Part shown: positions 20,525 through 32,819 of the stretch, piece by piece
Layout: every line of letters starts with the position of its first letter
How positions within the stretch are numbered: position 1 is the stretch's first letter
Assembly: GCA_947646735.1 (NCBI GenBank)
Contig: CANTFK010000528.1
Coordinates: 124,001-188,000, forward strand
Reading direction: 5' to 3'
DNA length: 64,000 bases
Source: Peronospora farinosa
Taxonomy: Eukaryota; Oomycota; Peronosporomycetes; Peronosporales; Peronosporaceae
Notes under the pieces: generated by a model
Database searches by the model: none
Told to the model about the DNA's origin: nothing
The model's input: the letters and a program-made list of their open reading frames with translations, nothing else
Position numbers and translations under genes: made by a program

Positions 20525-21703
20525 ATCAGTCCTGGTGATTCGGTGCAGTCGTCAAGCAAAGGTTGCTTAACCAGTGGTTCCTGCGTATTACGGAGTATGG
20601 TGACCGACTTCTGGACGACCTGAACAAGGTACGGTAGGTGACTGCAGAGCGTGAACATGTCGAGGCGGTTTTAACACATTTTGAGCAGCTAAACAAGTGG
20701 CCGGACGCCGTGAAGCGTATGCAGGCAGCATGGATTGGACGATCGCAGGGCTCAAGAGTCGAGTTCCAGGTTGCACTTAATGCAGCGGCAGGTGTCAAAC
20801 CGACCACTTTGACGGTCTTCACGACGCGCGTTGACACCATCTTTGGTGTGAGCTTCGTTTCAATGGCTCCTGACAGCGTCGAGGTGGAGGTTTTGCTCCC
20901 ACACGTTCCGGCGGCACAGCGGGCTGCCGTCGATGCTTACGTTGCCAAGGTGCGCGCAATGAGTAAAGACGACCAAGGCAAGGGCGACACGACGGCAGGA
21001 GTCTTCACAGGACTGTATGCACATCATCCGCTTACCGGGCGTCACGTGCCCATTTACTTGGCCGAGTACGTGTTAGCACATTACGGTACCGGTGTGGTCA
21101 TGGGCGTCCCCGCACACGATAGTCGAGATCTATCCTTTGCGCGTCACCACAATCTAGAAGTGCGGTCCGTTGTGGGAAGCAGCGACGGAGTTGTGTGGAA
21201 TGAAGACGAGGCGTTCACAGATTATGGCGTGCTGCATGACTCTAACGAATTTTCCGGCATGACATCGCAGGAAGCGACGACGGCCATTAACGATCGTCTC
21301 GAAGAGAAGAGCGTTGGATGTACCACTACTCAGTTCCGCCTGCGGGATTGGTTAGTTTCACGCCAGCGTTACTGGGGCACTCCTGTACCAATCATCTCAT
21401 TGTCCGTCATGTGGACCGGTCGGAGTTCCCACCAAGCACTTACCAGTTGTACTGCCGCCCGTGGGGAAAGATGTGGCTGCCGGCCTGCGTGGAAAAGGTA
21501 GTAGTGACTCTCCTCTTGCGCGCATGCCTGGTTGGCAGGACTGCAAATGCCCACGTTGTGGCGGCGATGCCAAGCGCGACACCGACACACTTGACACGTT
21601 TGTTGATAGCTCGTGGTACTACATGCGCTACTGCGACGCTAGCAACGATGCTGCTGCCTTCAAACCCGAGCAAGCAAAAACATGACTGAAGCACACGAAT
21701 GAT
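20525..21703 (+). pseudogene. Leucyl-tRNA synthetase fragment (broken duplicate)
   Basis: Nearly identical to the minus-strand LeuRS at 61939-63981, in opposite orientation. It covers the end of one exon (LLNQWFLRI near 20555), a 61-bp intron, and the CP1 editing domain (TTRVDTIFG, GTGVVMGVPAHDSRD). It runs on to [13 protein letters not shown] and the zinc-like CPRCGGD segment. Damage: a TGA near 20537, one extra base near 21395 that shifts the frame, and loss of similarity after about 21700. The N-terminal HIGH half and the KMSKS half are both missing, so the fragment cannot charge tRNA. Confidence 0.88.
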
Positions 21704-22862
21704 GCACGAAGATCCCTTGGCCTTGCCATCGAAATGACGTTCTGACCTATCTATGTCGGGTAAGATAATGAAAGATAGATCGGAATGCCATTTCGGCCTG
21801 AGCGTGAGCATAGAGGCAGCGTCACTTGCCCAAGGACAGTCACGATACTTTCGTCTGTGTACGTGTGCACTTCTGCCAGCCAGTTCCATGCTTGTTACCG
21901 AGATGCCAGTTGATGTGCGGGTGATAGATCGGCGCGCTTGCCTGGTATGAACTCTTTACTTGCAGACAAAGAAGTCGCACAAGCACGAGTGCTAAAATGT
22001 CAAACATGTCAATTGTAAACAGCAAAGGAGCGACTAGCAGAAGCCCGAGGGTGAGAGGGAGGTCCCTATTTACATGACAGTCTTAGCTCATGTGGCAACG
22101 AACGAAGCAAGAACCGATAATGAGTTGTTCTGTATCAAAGGCGCTCCTGATCGATCGAAAGAGCTTCTGTCGTTTACGTGTCCGCCAGCGCATTTGCTTC
22201 TCTTGTGCGTTTTTCTAGAAGTAAATGAGACGGATGAGACCCTTCTTAGCAGTCCAAGTCTGTATTCAAAATCTTTTCGCTCTCCTTGCATCAAAACTGG
22301 ATCCTGCCACTGCCACAACCTCAGTCTGTGCACACTCAAACGACTAGTGTGAAGCGCTGCTCTCTTTCTCGATTGTTTCACATATAACCCACTCCATTGT
22401 TGCGCTTTCCCCAGCTTCTCTGTCGTAACGAAGAATACATCCAACTGCTTGCCATTCGAAAGCAAGCAAATTAAAAGACCGAGTTTGTCCGATTGCTAAG
22501 GCTGTCATTCGCGTTGACTGCTCGTTTGAAGGACCTTGGTGGCTGTGCTCCTCGAATCAGTTGCCGTTACAATAATCAACTTCACACAAGACAAATGAGG
22601 AACGTAAATGGATCGTGCAATCTTAATTTAGGAAGTAACAAGAAGGACCCTTATCACCAGGTCGTTAAGGTCGAGGTGATGACAGGACCTCCAGAATTAC
22701 TAAAAGATTACCCACAAATCCCCAAATTTGCCTCGACCGGCTCTTGGTCGCAGCTTCTTCATGCTAATGGGTTCTTGAGCCACTTCTTTTGGACAGGATA
22801 CTCCAACAGCGCTTTAATCCGGCGCGCTGACCCCGCGAAATCATCTTTCATGAGCACATTCA
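21704..22862. other. Intergenic, with probable old 3' end of the effector
   Basis: A minus-strand stretch from about 22970 down to a TGA at 22759-22761, in a different frame from the effector, reads like another WY-type module (for example ARRIKALLEYPVQKKWL). It is probably the ancestral 3' end before a frameshift. The minus-strand frame 22088-22465 (125 residues) has no recognisable feature. Nothing else is supported. Confidence 0.5.
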
Positions 22863-23906
22863 TCATCTTTGTACCAGTAAAACTGCCAAAAATAGTGTGG
22901 AGATGTTGTGCGACTCGAACGAAAGAGAAATGAGGCCACTCTTGTTCATTGAGCTCATGTACACGTAATCCAACGAAACCCTTACAAGCAAGTGATCTAT
23001 CTTAGGAGGCCACAGCTCTATACAAATTTCAATCGGATTTACGCCCGCTGATTGCAAATGCTGGAGACGAGAGTATATCAGGCCTACAGCGAGGGTCAAG
23101 TCCTCACTAGTTGTTCCTGCTAGAGCCCTTATAAGATTAAATTCGCCTTTTGACCCTCTGAGGAGGAAATTGAAAGCACTGTCGTAACTAGACTCCGCTT
23201 TGGTGATGAATGCACCCCACATGATAAATTCTGGACTGTCGACTTGTTTAGCAAATTCTGATGTTTCGCTGTCCGGTAGTTGTTTTAATTTCAGGCGATG
23301 GAAAACACTTTTAACTGTTTCCTTTTCAGCAAGCCACCGCTCGATCTGATAGTCGCGAAGACGTTGAACCGTGTCCCCGTGTGAACCTTTTGCTTGACCT
23401 AGGACCATGACCAAAGCAGCTTCACCCTCAAATTTGCTTTCTATAATTTTGAACATCACACGAAACGCATCTTCTTCCGTGGGGTTGGTTTTTACGACAA
23501 AATATTTCCACGCGGAAAACTTTGGGCTTTTGAATACGCTGCCTTTTACCTTGTCGAGCTGAAGGAACTTGAACACATCGTCCGGAGTTTTTTTGTGCTG
23601 CCGCCACAGCCACCATCGCACTCGAAGTTTTGCGAAGATCTTTACGACACTCTGATGCAAACTGGCAGGGAGTCCCTCGAGTCCCGCGAGACTAGTTACT
23701 AGTCTCCTCCCTTCGCCGCTGTCGACTTGTTGGTTTGTTGTCACGTTCGCGGTCGACCTCAAGTAGCGGGTGTGAACGACATTTGGCATATCCGACGCCT
23801 GTGGGGTGAGAGATAGTTCATCAGCAAAAGCCATTGTCACGGCCAAGAGTGCGATGAGCATGATTACAAGCAGTGCCAGGGGGGCTTTGATGAGCTTGAC
23901 CAGCAT
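22863..23906 (-). CDS. RxLR effector with WY-type repeats
   Basis: 347 codons from the ATG at 23906. Residues 1-28 are a strong signal peptide. RYLR is at 47-50 and an acidic-basic DSGEGRR (62-68) stands where dEER is expected. Two or three alpha-helical modules follow: TPDDVFKFLQL..AWKYFVV, VKSVFHRLKL..MWGAFITK, and a third starting near LIRALAG. Such proteins are secreted by the pathogen and act inside plant cells; the host target is unknown. It is the same family as the pseudogene at 1506/9996. The last 35-40 residues differ in character and a better module continues in another frame, so the C-terminus looks altered by an indel near 22970. It lies between a broken LeuRS copy and G2, a gene-poor setting typical of effectors. 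Confidence 0.88.
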   Translation of the reverse strand: MLVKLIKAPLALLVIMLIALLAVTMAFADELSLTPQASDMPNVVHTRYLRSTANVTTNQQVDSGEGRRLVTSLAGLEGLPASLHQSVVKIFAKLRVRWWLWRQHKKTPDDVFKFLQLDKVKGSVFKSPKFSAWKYFVVKTNPTEEDAFRVMFKIIESKFEGEAALVMVLGQAKGSHGDTVQRLRDYQIERWLAEKETVKSVFHRLKLKQLPDSETSEFAKQVDSPEFIMWGAFITKAESSYDSAFNFLLRGSKGEFNLIRALAGTTSEDLTLAVGLIYSRLQHLQSAGVNPIEICIELWPPKIDHLLVRVSLDYVYMSSMNKSGLISLSFESHNISTLFLAVLLVQR

Positions 23907-24552
23907 CTATAGAAGCGAGGCAAGTGGCTAGCTCGGGAGCAAATGATAAGTGGCAATTCCGCAAGACCTCATTTGGCGGCGAATCAGATGCCAATGTTTC
24001 ATCGGTGGTGGCAGGAATATATACAATTCCTTCGTGTCATTTGAAGTAGCACGTCATAATCCGCTGCATCAATTTCTGAAATAGATGCAGACAATTTTCT
24101 TAGACACGGTGGCCAGATCAGATGCAATATCGGCTTGAACTAGTTTATTTCCACTGTCACGACACGTTCTGAGGCATCATTGACCAAGTTGCAAACACTT
24201 TATTCTCTGTTTCTTCGGACACTGATATCGGATCAGATTAAAATATTGGCTCGGGCGCTAGCTGCTTAGAGAACGCCACAGACTGTTGATTGTAGCTACT
24301 TATCACTACTAAGATGTCTAGCTTTGAGGTAACTACTCGTGTCATCTACCCTAACGCAATCTTCTGACTCCTCCTCTTTCTCATTCTGCTGGCTTAAAAC
24401 GTCGGGCTTAATGCGGGGCACTCTTACGAAGGTCGTGGATCAGCCCGGTGTCAAGTCCGGGGTTAGTTACTTATATGCATTCTTATGAAAGCATAGACCT
24501 GCATGGGTACCCATACCCATACCCATTACCTACCCGTACCCATGGGTATATG
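23907..24552. other. Effector upstream region and ACCCAT simple repeat
   Basis: Upstream of the effector on the minus strand; the promoter is expected here but I cannot place an initiator with confidence. At 24505-24550 an ACCCAT-like hexamer repeats about six times with changes and touches the left end of G2. No gene seen. Confidence 0.6.
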
Positions 24553-25011
24553 TGTAACGGGGTGAGCCCGTTACATAATATTGACACTTATATGAAGTGT
24601 CAATAAAAATATTATTATAACTAATAATATTTTGACAATATTATCTTTTCTTATTATATTGTCCCCAGATCTCCTTGAAGTTGGAGATGCCCTCTCATTG
24701 GTTGATATGGGCCATCATATCAACCAACGCGCTGACCAATGACCGATGGACGCGCGCAATGAGTGGAGGGCAAGTTGTCAACATACATAGTTGTAGTTTA
24801 ATATAGCTAACATAGGTTATAACATATAAGTTTTATTAGACAGTTAACTATATTAAATACAGTTTTCTTTTCCCTCTCAACTAAGCGTTTGCTTCGTTGA
24901 TAAGCTTCCTCTGCTCACGTGTACGCGAGGTAATTGAGGCACCTGCTTTCACTGTAATCAGTGAAAGTAGACTATACTGTAATCAGTATAGTCGGAGGGT
25001 GCCCCATTACA
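24553..25011 (+). repeat. G2 5' LTR
   Basis: 459 bp, TGTAAC...TTACA. Dense stem-loops include TAACGGG/CCCGTTA, TTGACACTT/AAGTGTCAA, TTTCACTG/CAGTGAAA and ACTATACTG/CAGTATAGT. The primer-binding site TGGTAGCACTT follows at 25014-25024. Confidence 0.92.
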
Positions 25012-25058
25012 CCTGGTAGCACTTCGTGGTCCGTTCAGCGACCACCGCACCATCCGCT

Positions 25059-25453
25059 ATGGAATCAGCGGGTGATGAACGTCATCACGCAACGCGTGAT
25101 GATTTCCGCCATTTGAGTGACCTCGAATGGAATGCGGTTCAGCGTATGGCTGAAACCATCGGGAACCCTGCCGTTGGTGCCATGTTGCTCTCTCTTGGCG
25201 AAGACGACCAACATGCAACCATCGCCAAGTTCATACAATATGAACTTGACGAAGTTGTAAAGAAACTCACCTTGCGGCAGGAGCAAGGTTCTCAACAGGT
25301 TGACCTGTTGAGAGAACAAGGCGCTCAACAAGCTGACTTGTTTATGCAGCAAGGCGCTCAACAGTCTGAACTGTTGAGACAACAGTAGGCTAGTGCTGTT
25401 GCTGCCAAATCGACGTATACACGTCGACCCGAGTCCTTGAAGATTGATGTCTC
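25059..25453 (+). pseudogene. gag: G2 gag, part 1
   Basis: Reading starts at the ATG at 25059. After about 110 codons an in-frame TAG (25386-25388) interrupts a Gln-rich helical stretch (repeated QQG units such as LREQGAQQADLF, a probable coiled coil). The same frame then continues with RRPESLKIDVS up to the G3 insertion. The missing SKY... resumes at 38185. Confidence 0.85.
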
Positions 25454-26361
25454 TGTGGTGGAGCGGGATTCGCAAAATTGCTGATGCGATTCCAACTCTC
25501 CACTGGCGCCCGGACGACCGACTAACGGAGGGGGTACCCCGATTCCGTGTATAAAGCCTTCCTCACCTTGTGTACCCGTCGGTAGGGCGGGTTGCTCTCT
25601 TCTCGGTGGACTTGAGTCGATGTTGATCTTAAACTGGGTTAGGGATAGGAGGTTTGGTTATCTTGTGGAAATCTTCACAAGATAAACCGAGTACTTGGTG
25701 TGATCTTCCCAATCGATCACGGTTATCCAATAAAGCGAAGCTTGAATCTTCTGACCACTTGAGCAGAACCTTCTGACCACTTGATCCGTCCTGCACTTGC
25801 TTCGCCTTGCCCTACGTGTTTTATCTGCGTCCGATCGCAATTGAGTTGTGTTGAGAGTTCTTGCAATCCCTGGCCAAACAATCCAGGGATATGACTTGCG
25901 CAGTGTGTAGGCTTCCTCGAGACGTTGGCTGGCCAAAGAATCCAGCCCGGAAGAGAAGTTGACACGTGTATCTGAAGTAAAATTGAACTCTGTTAATGTT
26001 AACCAATCAAATACCAAAACCTACGATTATGCCTATCTGTAGTCCAGGATCTATCACCACATGTCACCCTTCCAGGAAAAATCAGACCTCGATATGTGGT
26101 CCACCCCAAATGCCTTTGCCATCCCGATCCATCGGCGATCTTGCCTTATCCTTGGATCGCGTTCAGCCTTGAATCGCGGTCCTGATTCGGATCGCGGTCC
26201 TGATTCGGATCGCGGTCTACTTTGGATCGCGCTATACCTTGGATCGCGGTCCTGAGTCGGATCGCGGTCTACCTTGGATCGCGACCGATCCTGGGTGTGT
26301 GGTCCACATAACTTGGATCGCGATCTCCACTCCACGAAATTTGTTTAGCCGCTCTTCCACA
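25454..26361 (-). repeat. G3 3' LTR (908 bp)
   Basis: Matches 37010-38184 apart from two point differences near its outer end and a much shorter run of the 18-bp minisatellite (GGATCGCGGTCCTGATTC type), about 26140-26290. Confidence 0.92.
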
Positions 26362-26442
26362 ATCGCCCCCTGCACTGTTAGCTGACATACAGTGTTGGCC
26401 AGACTGTGCATCGCATCCACATTAATTGCCCCAGCCATTCTC

Positions 26443-28723
26443 ATGTCTTCTTCTTCGTCTGCGGCCGCTTCCCTTGTTAGCCGGGATGGTTCCGATTCTG
26501 TCGTATCTGCAAGCTCTTCAGCTGTCTCAAGACCTGGAAAGTCATGCCTGACTTCCGATCCGCCTATGAAACATTCTTATGGATCGCGGATTTTGCTTCC
26601 TTCTACTCGCGTAGAATTCCCGCCCGTGGTGGATCGTCATACCTTGGAGTCGTCAATCGCGGCATTGTACAATCGTTTGGACGCCCAAACTGCCGTCGTG
26701 GACAGTTATCGTTCCTTGGAAGATGCTCTACGAGAGCAAAAAGTGCGCTCTACTCGGCTGGAACGTGAATTGCAATCCTTCCGGGAATAGCACCTCCTCT
26801 GTCAAAATTCGTCTTGGATCGCTACAAGCGGCTTCAGGAACGTTACGACACTGCGATCCAGAAAGCTTAAGAATTTGAAGATGAACTGGGCCTGCGGGAG
26901 GACCAATCTCAAGAGATTGCAAGTTTGAAAACCGCTTTACTCAAAGCAAACACGGCGAACCAGCATGCTCAGGAGAGACACCGATGAGAAATGACCGTGA
27001 CTGAGCAAGTCTTGAAGGGTCAGTTCCAGATCCAGCTAGCTTCTTTCCAGGATCGTCTTGATACACTCCAAGCCACCCATGATGATCTTTTGAATGAGAA
27101 TCTTCGTAAAGATATCTCTTTGGATCAGCTACGGCGAAAAATCTTGGATCGGGAAATGAAACGCGATCAGGCCGTCCACGATCGGGATGCACTTCGATCC
27201 CATTTAGCCAAACTAGCTTCTGGAGCACTCCCAATCATCCAATCTGATCCTCCTGCACCAGATAGCTCGGCGTCCCGGAAAAGCAAACGGTCTTCGTCCC
27301 CATCAGCGGTCGAACTTCCACCCAAACGTCCTCGAGCCGTAGGCTCTTCTTCTTCGGGCCCGCCTGCCTCCAACCAAGGCAAAATTCCATCGATCCAGAG
27401 AAATGTCCCAGCACGATCCGCTAAATCAGCTAGTTCCACTGTACCAGCCCGATCTGTTGGATCTAAAAACGTGATCCGGATGCTTCCAAAGTTCAAGCAA
27501 AACCCCGGAAAAAACCTGCCGCCCCTTCGAAATCGAAAGGGAAGAAGAAAATTCCCACACCTCCGAAAAGGAAAAACAAGAAATCGATTCCTACGCCCCC
27601 TCCCTCCGAGTCAAGTGACGACGAAGAATTTTTGATTCTGGAGACTTCCTGCTTGCAGCCCTATCTGGATCGCGTTCTTCTTCTAGACGTCGTGGCTCGA
27701 CAACTGGGGTCTTCCCGTACGTTGGATCGCCTGGCTCCCCGATCAATGTCGACACCTCCAGTTCCACGTCTGAGTCACTCTCAGCATCGCCTGCTCCATC
27801 CGCTCCGACTAAAATTTCGAAAGTGGATCTTTTTGGAGAACCCTCTAGTGATTCTGAGGGTGCGGTTAGCTTCACCAGCGAATCCCGTGAGAAGATCAAC
27901 ATATTGCTTTTACCACACGAGTACGCCAATCTACCGGCTACTCAGAGGTCGCGCAATCAGTGGATCCCTGGATATCGCAAACGAATTCCTCGATCTTCAG
28001 CAGGTTGCGCCTTGGTCAGCCCGAAGAATTAGCTCTACCTGCGTGGCCGAGTTGGAAGTGGACTTCTTGTACAAGCATCTTTCTAAGCCCAAAGGATACC
28101 CTTTTCCCATACTGACTATATCCAAGATACCGCCATATGATTCACTATGGACGCCCAGGCTGGTCACTTCGGCGCAAATTGCAGTACTTTATGACCAGGA
28201 ACCATGGAAATCTCTTGATACTTTGGTCACCCCAGTTTCATTTCCGATGACTGGGTGGTTCGACGAGCTAAAAGTCCATTATTTTGATTTTGAAGATCGA
28301 CACCGGCAAGCGCTTTGGGAATCAACTCATCCGTTGTACCTATCGAAAGAGCAGCGTGAAAGCGATCCAGACTTGGCGAAGTTTTACCGGGAGCGTAAAC
28401 AACGTCGATCACGATCTGGTCCCCACTGTAAAACAGTACTTCGATTCTTTCTTCGGGGAATAATTATGGGGCACTGCGATCTGGATATCTTGTTGGATCC
28501 ATTTTTCCTCCATTTCCCTCAGTCTTCCGAAATACCAGTATGGTATCCTGGTTTGGACTGCAAGCAGAAAAACATCCCCAACCTGATTACTGCACTGTCG
28601 CTATTGGATTCTGCGGAGCCTTATGGGAATCAATATCTATCCTCTATCGCGGATCACCCCGGTTCATCCCTCGCCCTTTTATCCAGTAATTTTTTTTCCC
28701 AAACAGCAATCGTGATCCGATAA
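26443..28723 (+). pseudogene. G3 antisense gene: coiled-coil, basic cluster and conserved C-terminal domain
   Basis: The plus-strand ATG at 26443 lies 81 bp inside the 3' LTR. Pieces are 26443-26790, 26991-27635 and 27632-28723, so this copy has at least two breaks. Order: Ser-rich start; coiled coil (for example LRRKILDREMKRDQAVHDRD near 27130); nuclear-signal-like PPKRPR near 27325 among Ser/Pro; Lys-rich run; then a folded-looking domain of about 200 residues from 28060. That domain contains GWFDEL, RHRQALWE, RKQRRSR and GHCDLDILLDPFF, shared with the antisense gene of G4 and so under constraint as protein. It ends 194 bp short of the facing pol stop. The function is unknown. Confidence 0.8.
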
Positions 28724-28916
28724 CACTTCTTGATCGTTCAATACAATTCCGTTTTATTCCTCCTTTTCGTTAAAATTGTCTTCTTTTGTTGGGCTTCTTT
28801 AGCCGCGATCCAGTTTTCCAGACCTTCGATCGCCATACTCATTACACACAAATTTCCTTTCCACCACCCTATGCAACCTTCTTGCATATTATACCATTCC
28901 CAACACTCGATCTCCG

Positions 28917-30715
28917 TTAGCCACCAGATCCCTCTTCATGTGATTGCATCACTTCAAAACGATTCCGGCTAATCTCGCCACGTTCAAAATCTCGCAATAG
29001 GGCACCACAATTTAAGTCGGCTTCATCCACCCAGGATGGGTTAGCATAACCTTTCCAGTAGACTTTAAACTGTCTATGTACTCGTCCAGAACTTGTATTT
29101 CTATCAGACCGTACATCCACAATCTTTTCCACTTCGAATTCATCGTCTTCCAGATTACCTTCAAAACTATCTTCCGGCAAAAGCGCTTCATCAAAATCGA
29201 ATCGATACTCTTCTTCAATCGTCAGCAAATTTTTTGGACGATCAGGGAACGTCTTTACTCTCTTCAACTTGGATATATGTACGACGGGAAATAATCGATA
29301 TGGTGTACCAGCAATCTCCAGTCGGACAGCGTGATCTCCACACATTTCTTTTACTCGAAAAGGTCCATGCCACATATGTGCTAGCTTTCGAGCGTACCCT
29401 TCTTTCACCCGATCCAAATATAACCAGACTTGCACCCCTGGTTCAATTTCGTGAGGCTTGAGATCTTCATTGTGGCGATCAGCATGTGTTTGGATCGCAG
29501 TCCTGAGTCTCTCATTTACTGCTTCTCTCGCCCGCTGATAATGCCGCTGCACATGATATCGCCATCTACGTAGATCGCGATCCCGACGCCTCGTACTCCC
29601 TAATGGTAATGTAGCTTCCAACGTAGATCGCGGGTCCCAACCATGAATTAAGAAAAATGGCGTTTCGCCACGCACCCGATCTTGGGCGGTATTGATCGCG
29701 AAAGCTAGGCGTTCGGCATACTCATCCCAGTCTTGTTGTTTAACGTCAGAGACATACATCTTTAATGCACGAGTCAGAGTTTGCACCATACGCTCAGCCG
29801 TTCCATTTGCTTGAGGTCGATATGCCATCGTTGCCCTTTGCTTCTGTCCAACAATTCGGTTAAACGCACGAAAAAAATCCGACATAAACCCGGGCTCTCG
29901 GTCATGACGTATTGCTTCACTAGCACCAAAACGACGAAAGACACACACTCTTCATTATTTTTAGCGATAGTTTGGGCTGTTCGCGACGAACTTGCTTTGG
30001 CGATCACGTAGCCAAAAAATAAATCGACCCAGATAAGTAACTCGGTATTTCCTTTGAACGATTTAGGCAGAGAAGGTATGTGATCCATGGCGATAATTTG
30101 AAAAGGATAGGTAGAATGTAAATTCCCCGGTGATTCTCCATCAATCACGGGACGTCCCTTTCCAGTTTCACAATCTATGCATTGATTCACATAGTATTGA
30201 ACACTTCGATACAAACCCCTCCAGTGAAAATGCGCTCTGATCCGCTGGTAGATTCTCCCAATCCCCTGGTGACCCCCTTCCAAACTAGAATGATAATGAT
30301 GCAGGTTATCTTGCTGCAGATTTTCGGGCACCACCAGACGAGCGATTTCGTCCCGATCTTCGGATTTCGTTGTGGTTCCCGGGCAAAAATATAACAGATT
30401 ATCTTTATCCACTTCATAATCATTAGCCATCTTGGCACATGATTTCGCTTCCTCGACCGTCAATGTCGAAATGTCGACGACCAAATATGCCTTCAGATTA
30501 GCGATCCAGCGTTCTTCGTCTTGGGAACGCTGTATGCGATCAATTCTCATCTTCTGCACCATTTCTTCCTGCAAAATTTGTGGTTGTCGACGTTTTCTGC
30601 GTGGTGATCGAGCGATCGCCGCTACTTTAATCACTGAATTGGTCTCTTGAGGCTTTAGCAATTCATCCAACCGATTAAGCGTAATTAAATCTCGACGATC
30701 CTCATCCGTAATCAT
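28917..30715 (-). pseudogene. pol: G3 Pol: integrase and chromodomain
   Basis: Two overlapping minus-strand frames (29774-30715 and 28917-29948) show one frameshift near 29940. The zinc domain is HHYHSSLEGGHQG...CIDCETGKG. The catalytic core has AMDHIPSLPKSF, the D of HDREPGF, and an E 35 residues later in NGTAERMVQ. The GPF module is WHGPFRVKEM. The chromodomain at the end (EVEKIVDV..FKVYWKGYANPSWVDEADL) is clear. Integrase inserts the cDNA; the chromodomain probably targets heterochromatin. Confidence 0.88.
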
Positions 30716-32819
30716 ACTCGCCCCCCTTCTCGTTGCAATGCGATACTAGCTAATCGATCTGCGCTCTGATTCCAATCGCGTTTCATATGTAGAAACTTAT
30801 GAGCAGGCCACGACAGCAATTTGTCCAATGCTTTATGTCGCAATAATTGCAGACCTGGTGCCTTACAATCAATTTCACCACGCATTTGTCGTATCACCAA
30901 ATTCGAGTCTCCACAAATTATAACTCGTCCCCTGTCCTGGTTTGCGAGTAATTCAAAACCCAGCAACATGCCGTTGTATCTGCTTCATTCACTGTTAGAT
31001 CCGTTGAATATTTGGAAACTGCCTCCAAAATTGTCCACTCTGGTAATTGCCACACAATAGCACTATAAGCTCCACCTTTACGTTTTACTCGTGCCGATCC
31101 ATCGAAACTGACGACCAAAAGACTTTCCGTCTTTCCTACCGTAGGAGGAGGCATACTTATAGTCCTTCCTGGCTGTTTCCGGGGAGCGATCGCAATTAGT
31201 ACCTCATCGACTTCTTCACGGGGCGTTATACTTGCCGCCAAAGCTCCAAGTATTTCGTCCTCTCCTTTCTCGCATTTCTTAATCTTCAACGTCCAAGTCG
31301 ATAACAATGCAGCCCACCTTCCTAGTCTTCCATTAAGACCGGAGGATTGTACTAGCCAGGCCAGCGTTGAGTAACGTGTAAAAACCTTTATCTCTCGCGA
31401 GACTAGCATAGCATAGCATGTATTTAGAATCCGGAGAAGTGCTAGAACTTCTTTCTCGACCATCCCGTAATTTATTTCATTCGGCTTCAACGTCCGAATT
31501 GAAAATGTTACCGGCCAATATATGCCATCAAATTCCTGCAGCAAAGCCGCTGAAACCGCCCATTTACTTGCGTAAACAACAATAACTGGAGATCGATCTG
31601 GATCGAAGTGCTTGAGAATCGGGGTATTTGCGATCTTGGCTTTCAACATAGTGAACGCGATCATCGATTTTTCCCATCTAGTCGGACCTTCTCGATCTGG
31701 ATCGCCCCCTGTATCAGGGTCTCGATCTGGATTAGGTTGATTCGTTTCTTGCCATTCACCATCGTTACTCCCTCCAACATTTTTAGCCAGTGTATTCACC
31801 TTATCCAAACGGCGGATTTCATGGAAATCTTCTTCCCGTAATTCGTACAACACCGACGCGTAAATCGCAAAATCCTTGACAAATCGGCTATAGTAATCCA
31901 AACTCCCTAGAAAAGATTGCATCGATCGTAATGTCTTTGGGAATGGGATATTCACAAGTGATCCTAGATCTTTTGGATGTGCCTCTATTCCAGCGAGTGA
32001 AACTTGATGTCCCAAGTAATCCACCTTTCGTCGTCCCCAAAAACTTTTAGCCAGGCTTATCGACAGATTCCATTCATTGCATGCCTCTAGCAATCGTTTC
32101 ACCTTATCATATAAGGAGGTCCACGACGTAGCTGGAATCAGTATGTCATCGATATATGATCTTCTACCAAGCACAGAGGGATTCTGGCTGGTATCCGGTT
32201 CTCCCTCTGAAAACACGTCAATCAATCTTGGCGATCCAGTATTTGGGAATCTCGAATCTGTTGATTCTGCACCGATCGTAGTCGTACTCTTGCCGATTTT
32301 GAGATAGCCATACAACGCATTGTCTATAAGTCGCTGATAAATCTGTGGAGCGTTTTTCAGCCCAAACGGCATTCGCAACCATTCAAACAAACCCGACGGT
32401 GTAATAAAAGCCGAAATCATTCTTGCCCGCTCCGTCATTTCCACGACACAAAATCCGCTCGCCATATCCATAGAGCAATACCACATCGCCTTGTCCATGT
32501 CTTGTAGCAGTTCGCTTATCAAAGTCATGGGATAAACCATTAGTCTCGTCAGTTGGTTCACCCGTCGATAGTCGATACACAAACGGATGTCGACACCGTT
32601 ATTCTTAATGATCACAACAATTGGCGAGGCCCATGGTGAAGCCGATGTTCGAATGATTTTAGCTGATAATAATCCCTTGATTAGGTCAGCTAACTTCTCA
32701 CGAAATTTAGGCGCGACTGGTCGCACCCGTTTTGCGATCGGATGTGCTTCACCAACATCTATATCACATACAGCTCCACGTGCCGCTGGAGGTAAGGTAT
32801 TTCCTTTGCCGATAAGCAA
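30712..32819 (-). pseudogene. pol: G3 Pol: RT, RNase H and an additional RNase H
   Basis: One long minus-strand frame 30918-32819 plus its frameshifted continuation 30712-30969. RT has DIRLCIDYRRVN, MPFGLKNAPQIYQ and the catalytic YIDD (SYIDDILIP). The usual Gypsy RNase H follows (VVYASKWAVSAALLQ, LKPNEINYGMVEKEVLALL). About 100 residues later a second RNase H begins with SFDGSARVKRKGG, NEA, ICGDSNLVI and NQSADRLA, giving the D-E-D-D set. Such an extra RNase H is known from plant Tat and from some oomycete Gypsy lineages. The frameshift falls inside the second domain just after NEAD, so this copy is inactive. Confidence 0.9.

Noticed and set aside
22493..22933. Plus-strand frame of 146 codons
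   Set aside because: It lies opposite the 3' end of the effector and shows no domain.
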